The position numbers were made by a program, and so were the translations under genes. Below the pieces are notes generated by a model. It saw only the letters and a list, made by a program, of their open reading frames with translations, was not told the DNA's origin and ran no database searches. Shown here in pieces: positions 45,679-56,062 of a DNA stretch of 64,000 nucleotides (the stretch's first letter is position 1; the number at the start of each line of letters is the position of its first letter). This stretch comes from Sequoia sempervirens (taxonomy: Eukaryota > Streptophyta > Pinopsida > Cupressales > Cupressaceae), in contig VDFB02252616.1 in NCBI GenBank assembly GCA_007258455.2, positions 121,601,394-121,665,393 of the forward strand, given 5' to 3'.

Positions 45679-47190
45679 TATGGGATTATTGTTTAGATTA
45701 TGATTTAAGTGAGGGTGATTTGAGGAATGAAACTATACTAAAAATGAGAGATAAAGGGAATGAAAAATATATGAAAAGGACTATAGGGAACCAAGGGTAA
45801 GGTACAAAACTATTCTTAGAAGGAATGCTTAGTTAATATAGTCAGAGAGAATTTGGCCAAGACATAGTAATCATAGATTTAGCTCAGTAATATTTAGGGT
45901 TTAAGGATTATGGTTTAGGGTTTAGGGTATTAGTTATAGGAGTAAGGTGTTAGTGTAAATAGTGTCTTTATCTACCTAGTTAGTTAATCTCCTATCTACA
46001 ATTGACGTATTCACACCTATCTTACATTTACTTAGGCTTATTTTTCTTTTTTCCTCACTTCATAGCATGGAGACATGTGTCCTCATGAGTCATCATGACT
46101 TGAGAAAACTATTGCATGTACACTTACCACTTGCTCACCCACTTGTCAAGTGATCTCACAAGTGTCCCATCTTTGGAGGGGCAGTTAGAGTTTCACTCCT
46201 ACCTTCTCACCTCCTCATTCTTGCCTACATATGCAAGGCTTGGTCATTTTATTTACACACTCTTCATTTTATATTGATAGAAATACTATTGTGCTCATTT
46301 TATTCACTTGTGGAAGTTTGTTTCATGCTCTTGATCCTAGCATTCTCCAACATAGGGAACATAGTGGTTTTAGTAGAGGCCTTAGGAATGGTAATGGGAT
46401 CCAAAACAAAAATAAGTGAATATAAGGATTTTATGGAAGGAATTTAAGTATTTAATTAAAGTTTATGTATCAAAGAGTGGCTAAGAATATATGAAGGATA
46501 ATATTTATGAGACCTTTTCTAAATGGAATAGGTGAAAGTATGATAATATTAGATTATAAGGGAACATGTAGGATGTTTTGAGGATGGTCAATGAGATATA
46601 TCTAATATATTTCATCATATTTTTTCGGATGATTAGATTGTTTAGGCAGGTAGATAAAGGTCACAAAGGAGATCTGTTGGGGGGGTAGGAGAGGTTTTAT
46701 CATCTACAAGGTGAGTATGTTCAAAAAAAATTTAATGAAATTTAATGGAACATAAAGGAAAATAAAAATGATATAGATGGAGTAAAGGATTCACTAAGAA
46801 AAGAGGTATGAGAATAATGAAAGGGTTGAATTATAGAAACAAGAGGTATTTAAATCCTTATTTTTTTAAAAATGGGACTATTGTTTAGATCATGATAAGT
46901 GAGGGTGATTTGAGGGATAAAACTATACTAAAAATGAGAGATAAATGGTATGAAAAGCATAAGAAAAGGGGTATAAGGAATCAATGGTAAGGCACAAAAC
47001 TAGTCTAAGGAATGACTAGTTAAATTAATCACAGGGAATTTGGTCAAGACATGGTCATCATAGATTTAAAGCTCTATAATATTTAGGGTTTAGGGTATTA
47101 GTTATAGGAGTAGGGAACATAGGGGTTTTAGTAGAGGCCTTAGGTATGGTAATGGGATTCACAACAAAAATAAGTGAATATAATACATAC
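45679..47190. repeat. Diverged duplicated AT-rich segment with TTTAGGG-like motifs
   Basis: The stretch 45,679-45,950 (GGGATTATTGTTTAGAT..., AAAAATGAGAGATAAA) recurs at 46,868-47,112. The stretch 46,356-46,424 (GGGAACATAGTGGTTTTAG, GGTAATGGGATCC) recurs at 47,113-47,181. The second copy therefore lacks about 0.4 kb that the first has in between. Both contain TTTAGGGTTTAGGGTA, two to three telomere-type units. No coding region is seen; a short frame at 46,231-46,419 has no motif. Confidence 0.7.
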
Positions 47191-49019
47191 TTTAATTAAA
47201 AATAATTTGATCTTATTGTGAACTTGATCTTATAGAAGATGATTTAATTGAAAAAAATTACATGATTTATAAAATACACACTTTAATTAAAAAATGCATA
47301 CCTTCTCTTTGATTGTAATATTTTTGCATCCTTTCTTGATGTAATTTATGTTCCTTTTCTGTTGAATATGACTGTGCAATCTTATTTTTCATTGTCCTTT
47401 TATTTCCCATCTCCTTCTTTACAAAATATCACTCGATAATTCTTTTGCCATATATTTTTTTGTCAATTATCTCCCAAAATTGCAAATACAAATTTTCCAA
47501 TTCCTTTCCAAATGTTTCACTTGTAAAAAATCAAAACAAAAAAGCAAAATTTTTGTAATTTTGTATTTAGAAAACACAAAAAATGACCTAATATATATGA
47601 CATGCATAAACATTTGATTGAGAAAATTTAGCTAAAAAAGGGCCTTCGTTCAAAGGTTGAAAGCTATAATTTTTATTTTATTTTTATTAGTGGACCTTCA
47701 TTCAAAGGTCCATTATTACAAATATTTAATATTATTTTTGCTACTTGAAGGGACTTTGAACGAAGGAAAAAACTTTGATTGAAGGTACCTTTATTCCTTC
47801 GAATGAAGGTCCTTGGCTAGCCACTTTCTATTTATGCCTCAAATTTTCCTCAAAAATTTCAGTTTCAAACCTCAGTTTGGACCTTCAAATGGAATGAACT
47901 TGACAAGATAATTTGCAAGATTATAGTCCTCAAGATGAGCTTTCCAACAAGTATAATTTTAATATATTTTAATTTCATAATATGTTTATTTTTTATGTTT
48001 TGTTGAACATAGGATTTTCACCAAACATCAAATTCTTTGTTCTACACATGTGGAAAATAGTAAAATGCTGAAAAAAATCCAAAATTTATTTATGTATTAG
48101 GTATTGATGTCCTTGTTTTAGTAAAGAAAAAATTGAATGTTGACAAATATGAAACAAGTTATGTGTTATGACATACACCTATATCCAAATTATAATTACT
48201 CTAACTTTAAAAATTAATTAAAAAATATGCAACAAAAAAAAGTATCCATGCACTAGATATTGATGTTACAAATCTTTATTTTAAAAATTATAATTTTATT
48301 CTTCTGTAAAAAGTTGTGTTATGACATAAACGTCACTTTTAAAAAATATTGTTTATTATAAAAATAAGTTATTAAAAGTTATGTAAAAAAAATCATAATT
48401 TATTTCTAAATTTAAAAATATATATACTTAGAATCTCCACACAAATCACTAGTTTGCATCATCTTCGAATTCTTAATGATTTAACTACTATAGGTGTTAG
48501 AAAGTGAAGATATAGTTAAAAAAATTGATTTCAATGTCTTACTTTGGCCAAAACATGGGACTCATTATTATGGGATCACCTCGCTAGACCTAAGTTAGTT
48601 GACCTCTCGAAGACCCACACACGCTTCGCTTGATAAATAACCCTCAAAATGCTCACCATCTCCTCGACTACTCTACTCTAGATGCTCTAGAGGATCTAAA
48701 CTTTTGAGTGTGGGAGAGTGCAAATGAGTCTGAATGGCCCTTCCTATGCCTATTTGTAGCCTTTAAAACACTAGTTTTCTTTGTCAACCTTTATTCCTTT
48801 CTTGCTAGCCTAGTTCCACTTGTGACCAATGCCATAGTATAGGTTAACTACGCCCAATCCATACAAATTTGAGGCATATTTAACCCACTAAGCATCAATC
48901 CCAATAATATCATTCACTGTAAAAAAAGACAAAGAAGCCATTAAAACTAACATTCTAAATCATGAAGGCTTGACAAACCTCTAATCTAAGACATTGAAAC
49001 TTATCCTATTGGGGGAGTG
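47191..49019. other. AT-rich intergenic stretch
   Basis: No gene is recognised. It is very AT-rich between 47,200 and 48,480 with long A and T runs. It contains an inverted repeat at 47,643-47,766 (separate entry). 48,540-48,980 is less AT-rich and may be part of an LTR, but no ends were found. Confidence 0.5.
47643..47766. repeat. Inverted repeat / fold-back motif
   Basis: CCTTCGTTCAAAG at 47,643-47,655 is exactly complementary to CTTTGAACGAAGG at 47,754-47,766. Between them lies the near-palindrome GGACCTTCATTCAAAGGTCC at 47,692-47,711. More arms follow (GATTGAAGGTACC, CCTTCGAATGAAGGTCC to 47,812). It could be a small fold-back or MITE remnant. Confidence 0.6.
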
Positions 49020-50599
49020 GTGTCACATTGATGTGGAATGGCAAACCTTTCCCAATCCCTTGGATAATGAGTTTGTTTCAATCGATTCTATAGAAGAGAA
49101 TCGATGAAACCGATGAGAGATATGTGATAAAACATTATTTAAATGATAAATTAACATGATATATGCTAAGATGATCGATATGGGTGTATGCAAAGCTATT
49201 CTAAATGTATGCAAGCTTCAAAATATTAAAATACTAATTACAAAATATGCTAAATGTATGCACCTATGTTATCATGGAAGTCATTAATGGATTCTTTAAG
49301 CTAATGATGCAAGTAAATTAAGCTAAAATGATGCTAAATATGAGTGCAAGTGAAAGTGATGTTAACAACATAAGTTTTCTCTTAAAAGAAGGATCCATTT
49401 GTCTCCAAATAGTGTTTTATTTATAGGAAAGCAAATGAAAAATGAAGGGATAAGATTGAAAAAGCTAATCAATAGTCAAAAAGGAAAGAAGATGGAGGCA
49501 TGGATCATGGATTCTCATCAAAGGTTGAAAATGCAAGTTGATATTTAATCAAGGGCTTACATTCATCCAAACAAACAAAATTTTAACCTGTACAAGAGGT
49601 CACAAGCTAACTTGCACAAAAAGTTCTGAGTTAACTTACACATAAATTTTTGAGTTAACTCACACATGAAGTTTTGTAAGAATATTCCCTTTTTCAAATG
49701 AATGAGGAGAAAGAATATTCTTTGGAATATTCTCATGGGTGAGGAAATAGATATTTTGCAAATTAAAATAGAGTTTAATTGTGCAAAAAGGGGAAGGAAT
49801 ATTCCATGGGAATATTCCCCTTTTGGAGGAATGTGCAAAGGAGGAATATTCCCTTGCAAGTGGAAGAATTAGTAATTTGATAATTAAAACAAAGTTTCAA
49901 TTATGCAAATTAGGGGAATTATATGATATTCATTAAATAATTGATTTAATGGAGATCAAATGAAAAGGAAATGGATGAGATTGATTTGATCTATCAATGG
50001 TCACAAATGAAAGGAGGATGAAACATGGATCAAGGATTCTCATCAATGGATGAGAATCAAAGATCACATGGATCAAGCAAAGATCAAGGGCTCACAATTA
50101 TTCAAACAAACACACTTTGCAACAAATTTAAAAAGTTGTTTCAAAGTTTGTTTGGAGTAATCATTACCTTTTTTGGAGGAAAATAGGAGAATATTCCTTA
50201 TGCAAGTGGATGAGAGGAAATTTAGCAATTTAGTTAATTAAAACTAAATTTGAATGTGCAAGATGAGGATTGTGAGGATATTCATTAAATTATTGATTTA
50301 TTTAATGAAAAGGAGATGAAAATATGATAATTAATTAAATAGTTTAGGTTATTTAATTAAATAAGAGGACATAGGGTTAAAATTAAATAATTTGCATTAT
50401 TTAATTAAATCAGATGAAATATCAGTGTGAGAGGGGGTGAATTAACCCAATTAGGTCAATTAGATTAATAGGTGAAAATGAGGCATTTAATTAAATAATT
50501 AGGCTTATTTAAATAAACAAACGAAAAGAGGATGGGTTTGAGGACGAAATGATGTTAGTTATCCAATGTGATCCATTGAGACATTTTTAGGTTTCTACA
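49020..50599 (-). repeat. Minus-strand AT-rich LTR of the TGTAGA family
   Basis: Read on the minus strand it begins TGTAGAAACCTAAAAATGTC at 50,599, close to the TGTAGACACCTAAAAATGAG start at 50,846. It contains TAATTAAAT-type words, and on the minus strand CCTATAAATAAAACAC near 49,420, a likely TATA box. The left end could not be fixed and the stated value is approximate. Confidence 0.55.
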
Positions 50600-50604
50600 C
50601 CACT

Positions 50605-51719
50605 ATGTTTTTCTATCAACTAACCTTGTTTCTTTATCTCATATTCATTGCACCTAACCTATTTTTCCTATCGTGAGATCAACATGAAAATTATTTTCTC
50701 TAGTCGGTCTCTCAAGGGGGCATCTTGCCCTCATCCTTTGGTATCATTGGACTACACTAGAGCATGTCACCAGTAGAATTTGTTTCACACCATCAAATTC
50801 TTTGAAATAATTTGATAAAATGCATTGTCCCAAAGAGGGGAAAAATGTAGACACCTAAAAATGAGTAATGCATTTTCATCTTGTCATGTTAGCATTAACC
50901 TCATCAATTTTTCTATCTATATTAATTAAATTATTAAATTATTTAATTAAGCTAATTTCCCCTCTTTTTCATCCATAATAATTTTAAAAAATTAATTACC
51001 TAAATTTATCATTTATCACTTTCCCTCCAATATTAATTAAAATCAAATTCAAATTATCTTTGGTCCATTGTAATTAAATAATTTTTAAAAATTATTAGCT
51101 AACACTCCTCTTAATAATTAAATAAATTAAAACAATTTATTTAAATTATTTTTCCCTCCAAAATAAATAAATAAAATTAATATTTTATTTATTTCTCCAA
51201 CTATTTTTTATGAATTAAATAAATTAATTTAATTCTTTCAACTATCCCGCCTCATTAAACTAAATATAACTCCTAGCATATCTCAAATTTTCCTATCCAT
51301 TGATCTCTCTAATTAGTCCCCACCATTGATCAAATATCATGTGAAGCATATAAATAATTCCTTCATTCATTCATATTCCCTAGGGTACATTATCAAGAGC
51401 TCATTGTCTAGATCACAAGCAAGCAATCCATATTATTATCTTGGCAAGTTGATATAACTATATTTTATCATCTTGGCTATCCTACATACTATCTTTGAGA
51501 AACTATCATTGCTATCATACTATTAGTGTGTTATCATGGTTATACTATTTTGAAGAGAAACCCACATATCAGGAATTCAAGCTACTACCAAAGAAATAAT
51601 GAAGAAATGAAGGTCTTTATTGTGTTGTAATTGTTTATTATTTTATTTTATACATAGATCTTGAGATTTATTGAGTGATTGTTTAGTGTGAATTTAGTAC
51701 TTGCATTGCATTATTACTA
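50605..51719 (+). mobile_element. Second TGTAGA-family 3' end: short internal remnant and LTR
   Basis: 50,700-50,845 resembles the end of element 1 (GAGGGGGCAT/AAGGGGGCAT, TTTGA, then AAAGAGGGGAAAAA). The LTR starts TGTAGACACCTAAAAATGAG at 50,846. A TATAAATAATTCC lies at about 51,357. The right end is estimated near 51,719 from comparison with the 43,014 LTR; a clear CTACA terminus is not seen. The internal part is cut at its left by the minus-strand LTR ending at 50,599. Confidence 0.65.
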
Positions 51720-51847
51720 TTTTTCATAATTCATATTTTCATCATCCACAATAGGAATCCTATAAAACCACCAAACAATAATCATGGAGGAACAAAAATT
51801 CCACTTGAAATTGGAACCAAACAAACTGAAACTATCTTTCATGATCC

Positions 51848-52100
51848 TCATGAATAAGGTTGAGAAGTTGTAAATATTTCTCGAGATATGCATAAAAAAA
51901 TTACCTCAAAATCTATAGTCAAGTACAAGATTTGTTTAGCCACTGCAACCAATCTCCAAGAAACCTCTTGGAAATTCCTATAATTTAGTATAGAAACAAA
52001 AATCATAGAATTTGTTTCACACAAGACTTTTCTCCATCCCATAGCATAAGCTCTTTCCAAAGCCTTAAGAATTTCCTAGGCTTCCATTTGATTATTAGAG
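51848..52100 (-). pseudogene. LINE RNase H domain
   Basis: The minus frame shows ERAYAMGWRKVLCETNSMIF, VSWRLVAVAKQILYLTIDF and ISREIFTTSQPYS, the pattern of the RNase H domain found at the C-terminus of plant L1-like ORF2 (alternating E/C-E-S-D and H-R-E motifs). ETNS here stands where E-S-D-S is usual, so a catalytic Asp is lost. The first Asp lies in the broken sequence upstream, near 52,120-52,200. Confidence 0.75.
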
Positions 52101-52419
52101 TAAGAGTCCATAATGATAGAGAAAATAAAATAGACCAAACCTTCACTATCTCGGCCTATTCACCCAATACCAACCTTGCCCAGATTGCCTCTAGAAAATC
52201 CATCAGTATTAATTTTAAGAATGCCACTAGGAGGTAGGCTCCATTTTCCATATTTGTTAGCTCTCTTAGAAACTAGAATCCTTTTACTATATCTATGTTA
52301 TAAAGATGACAAAAGATATTCTCCAATATTTTGACAAGTTGTTGGTCTAACAAAGTGAGGGGCTCATCCATATTAAATTTGGCCTCAATCATCCTTTTAA
52401 TTTTAAACAATATCTACCA

Positions 52420-52606
52420 ATATTGGCATGGTGTGATGGTTGAAAGGTGGCATTTTTGTTCTTTCCACCAAGGTTCAAACCTCGTTGGGGTGGTATTTTT
52501 GAGTGGTTTTATTGGGGATGAGGTCCCTTCATTTGTGAACTCACTGGTTCATAGCTCCAGATCAAAATTGTTTACCCCTTGAATTAAAAATAAATAAACT
52601 ATATGT
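52420..52606 (+). mobile_element. tRNA-derived SINE inside the LINE
   Basis: An RNA polymerase III promoter is visible: a box A-like TGGCATGGTGTG at 52,424 and box B GGTTCAAACCT at 52,472-52,482, about 38 bp apart. The tail is A-rich (TTGAATTAAAAATAAATAAA) near 52,580-52,606. The insert interrupts the zinc-finger to RNase H linker of the LINE. AATATCTAC on the left and ATATGTCTAC on the right may be a decayed target duplication. Confidence 0.65.
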
Positions 52607-53829
52607 CTACAAGGCTCTACACTAGCATCCCTAAAATATTCTTTGATTGAACTCCAACCAAATATTCAAAAAGATAAAAGGACCAATTTCCCAAGTAGTA
52701 AGAAGAGAAGAGGTTGAGGTAGGAGTGCAACCCAGGCTATTCCAAAATTCAGATAATGAGGTAGCATGAACAATAGGTATTTTCTAGAGATTCCACCAAA
52801 GATCCCAAATTTCCATAGAAAATGGGCATTGAAAGCAAACATGAGTAGTGCATTCCTCGCTCCTACCATAAATACAGTAGATAGAAGGCCTCTAGAATCC
52901 TATTTTTTGAACGTTTCCCCCAGTGAGACATTTATTCCAACTCAAGATTCATACAAAGAAATTACATTTGGGTCATCTGAATCAGTTCCAAATTATCTTC
53001 CACCATGAAAACTTAGCATATCCTCTTCTCTACATGTCAAGAGTTAGATAACCAAGATCAATTATGTAAACACCTTTTGATTCATGGCCCCAATCTAGTA
53101 TATCATAGTCCTCTAGAGAACAACAAGCCAAGATAGAATCCAAATTATATTGATCCACCAAAGACCATCCTTTAGGCTAGATTTGTGACTCTCACCACCT
53201 ATGAATGACAAATCTACTGAGGGGAACCTGATATTTAAATTCAACAACCTTGGACCATCCAACCTCCATAACAATATTATGAAGAGCCTAGAGCTGAGAG
53301 AAAGACAAGAGGATAGAGGGATGATTATCCCAAGATTCTTCCCAAACTAAAGCATTATTATCTATAAAAGCCCATTTTTAATGAGCATGAAACCTTTTTT
53401 ATAGTGTTCAAAATCATGAATCCTTTCCTTACCAAATCCATTCTCAAAATATCCACCTCAAGAACATGTTTGAGATAATTAGAATTAAGAAATTTAGCCT
53501 GAGGTTGGTTAGTATTTTTGCACCACCTCTAATATAATTTGGCAGATAAAGCTTGGAAATTGATTTCACACTATCACAATCCAAGGCCCCCAACCTCTTT
53601 AGGATTGCAAACTATCCCAATTCATGAGGCTCCAATTATGACTTTCCAAGTTCCTAGCATATAAAAACTTCCTAGAGAGAGCATCAAATTCCTTGAGAAA
53701 GCTCTCAAGTGCAACCAAAATTAAGAATGTGTAAATAGGAAATACTTGCATAACCAACTTTAAGATCTAGTTAGTCAACCAATAAAGGATAACCACCCTA
53801 GAATGGCTAACTCACAAATAAAATCTATT

Positions 53830-55395
53830 TTAAATCTTCTTCCACTAATCCCTTCTAATACTTCTAGTTGAAAGAGGAATCCCTAGATACTCCACTAGTA
53901 GAGATCCAACCTAAAAATGAAAAATATTTTATATCCCTTGTTAAATACAAGCATCCATGTTGAAGAATTTTTTTAGAATTATCCTTATTGATCAATTGAA
54001 TAGAAGTACCTAAGTAGATATCTAAATCCTCCCTACGTTTAATTTCCTCTTCTAATTTAGCCACCTACATCAAAGCATTAATATCATCAATGCAATGAAG
54101 ATGAGATTGGGAAATATAATTCTCTACCCAAGACTCGCCTTGAATAAATCCTCTTACTGAAAAAATATTTAGTAACATGCATAAATCTTTAGTCATTAAA
54201 ATAAAAAGATAAGTCCAAATAAAATATCTCCTGTTGAAGGCTTCTAGAAGCTGAAAAAGCGATTAAGGTATGTCATTGATTAACATAGAAAAGGATGATA
54301 ATGTCAAACAACTCATAAACCACTCAACCCAAAATGAATAAAAACCAAAAGCTTGCAAAATGTTATGAAGAAAGGGCCAACTAACCCTATCATAATCATT
54401 GGACATATCTAATTTGATGAACATATCCTTTTCCTTCAAAGTAGACATAGAATGAATGAGTTTTTTTGCCATAATAATACCATCCAAAATATGACGACCC
54501 TTCATATATCCACCTTGCTTGAGAGAGATTAGATGCTAAAAATAATTCTTCAAATTCTCTACAATAATTTTGGTTATGATTTTGTAAGTTATATTGGAAG
54601 GAGAAATAGGATGAAATAAGTTTAGAGAATGAGCCCCTTCTTTTTTGGGAATTAAAGCAAGAAAGGTGGATTTCATTTCCTTAAGCATATGCTTATTCAA
54701 CTATAATTCTCGAACCACCTCTAGCAAGTCAAATCTTAATATTTCCCAAAATTATTTAAAGAATTCAATTAGAAAATTTTCAAGCCTAAGATATTTACCC
54801 TTCTTCATTTGGAAGACAACTAACTTAAGTTCCTCCATTAAAATAGGATCTAGAATCTAGAATTACTCATATCATCAAAGACTATAGGAGGAATACATCC
54901 AAGAATAAGTCTCTCATTATCCACATGTTGAAGTCCTTTCTCATTAAATAGAAAGGAGAAATGCTTGATGAATTTGCTAGAAATATCTTGGAAAGAAGAA
55001 AGGATTTATCCTTGATCAGAGGTGAGAGGGGCTATAACATTACCATTTATATGCTCCTGGACTAAGTTATAAAAAATAGGTATGTACATCTCCTTGCAAC
55101 TAGTCAATTTAAGATGTTTGTTTCTAAAAAATATCCTCCCGAAGATCCCATTCGGCCAACTCTTTAGAGAGAGTAGATTCCTCTCCCATAATATTCTCTT
55201 CCATGACATCATCCTTAATCTAAAATTTGGGTTTCTATAACTTAATTCAAAAAATATTACAAAAGGTAAACCTATTCCATTTCCTAAGCTTGTACTTGAA
55301 AAATTGAAGGCACTTGAAGAAGGAAAACATGGAATTTCCAAACCTAGGCTTCCCTTCCATTCACCAACCATCAAAAATCTTAAATAGATTAGCAT
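53830..55395 (-). pseudogene. LINE reverse transcriptase region
   Basis: The best part is 54,263-54,505, KGRHILDGIIMAKKLIHSM then FIKLDMSNDYDRVSWPFL (normally D-M-S-K-A-Y-D; the Lys-Ala is Asn-Asp) and WVEWFMSCLTLSSFSMLIN. The upstream part (55,006-55,395) reads FRLRMMSWKRILWERNLL and KEMYIPIFYNLVQEHINGNV, the linker between endonuclease and RT. Downstream, EEIKRREDLDIYLG belongs to the later palm/thumb. The F-A-D-D catalytic motif was not found in an open frame. RT would prime at nicked target DNA; this copy is broken. Confidence 0.8.
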
Positions 55396-55464
55396 CCCAA
55401 AGCCACATGAGTTAAAAATTGAAAGGTGGATTTTTTGGAATTGATATTATTTTGGAGTGAAGAA

Positions 55465-56050
55465 TCATGGGCCAATGATCATACCCTTTCCATCCCAAGT
55501 TCTCAAAGAATGATGTCCAATTATCACCAAACCAAAATTTAGAAGTAAGGAATTGATTGAGCCTTTATGAAAAAAATATATTCCACACCTTCGATTACTC
55601 AAAGTAAATATTTCATTCCTTGGATTCACATCTATGAGATTAAGAGAGGATATGTTATCCCTCATCAAGGCAGATACATGACCTAGTTGCATCATACCAC
55701 CTCTTTCCTCATCCAGGAAAGTAACAATATTAAATTCGCCTACTAAAATCTAAGGAAAAATAGGCACAAGAGATCAAATAAATCTAATATGAAACCATAA
55801 TAAAATTTTAACTTGAAAATCATTAATAAAATAGATATTAGTGAGCAAGGTAGAAGCCTCAGAGACAAAGCAAGAGACCACAATGGAAATTGAATTCCTA
55901 TTTCCAACCCACCAAGAAGGAGCTATACTATGAGGATCCCACAAACACGCCAAACCACTTGAGGTACCCTAAGCTCCAATACAAATACATTGACCACCTC
56001 TCCAGATATTTGAGGTGATGCTAAACATATCTAGTTGATAATTTCATTTC
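55465..56050 (-). pseudogene. LINE apurinic-type endonuclease, 5'-truncated
   Basis: In the minus frames, IQEMKLS near 56,040 keeps the catalytic Glu of the usual QETK motif. LVGEFNIVTFLDEERGG near 55,720 corresponds to GDFN with Asp changed to Glu. GHHSLRTWD near 55,490 corresponds to the S-D-H end in decayed form. The domain begins abruptly at the LTR edge 56,063, so about the first ten residues are cut off by that insertion. Confidence 0.72.
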
Positions 56051-56062
56051 TTGAATGAAAAC

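Larger units (their letters stand above)
51721..56062 (-). mobile_element. LINE-type non-LTR retrotransposon, interrupted
   Basis: Minus-strand order from right to left: endonuclease (IQEMKLS near 56,040 and LVGEFNIV near 55,730), RT (FIKLDMSNDYDRVSWPFL and WFMSCLTLSSFSMLIND in 54,263-54,505; YLGTSIQLINKD near 53,960), a zinc-binding RT-associated domain (52,620-52,990), and RNase H (AYAMGWRKVLCETNSMIFV, RLVAVAKQILYLTIDFEVI, 51,848-52,060). This is the plant L1-type layout with C-terminal RNase H. The endonuclease start is removed by the LTR element at 56,063, so the 5' end probably lies beyond the window. A SINE sits at 52,420-52,606. There are many stops. No poly-A was found; the 3' border near 51,721 is an estimate. 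Confidence 0.85.

Noticed and set aside
45892..45930. TTTAGGG repeats as a telomere
   Set aside because: Only two to three units with errors, internal to a duplicated segment.
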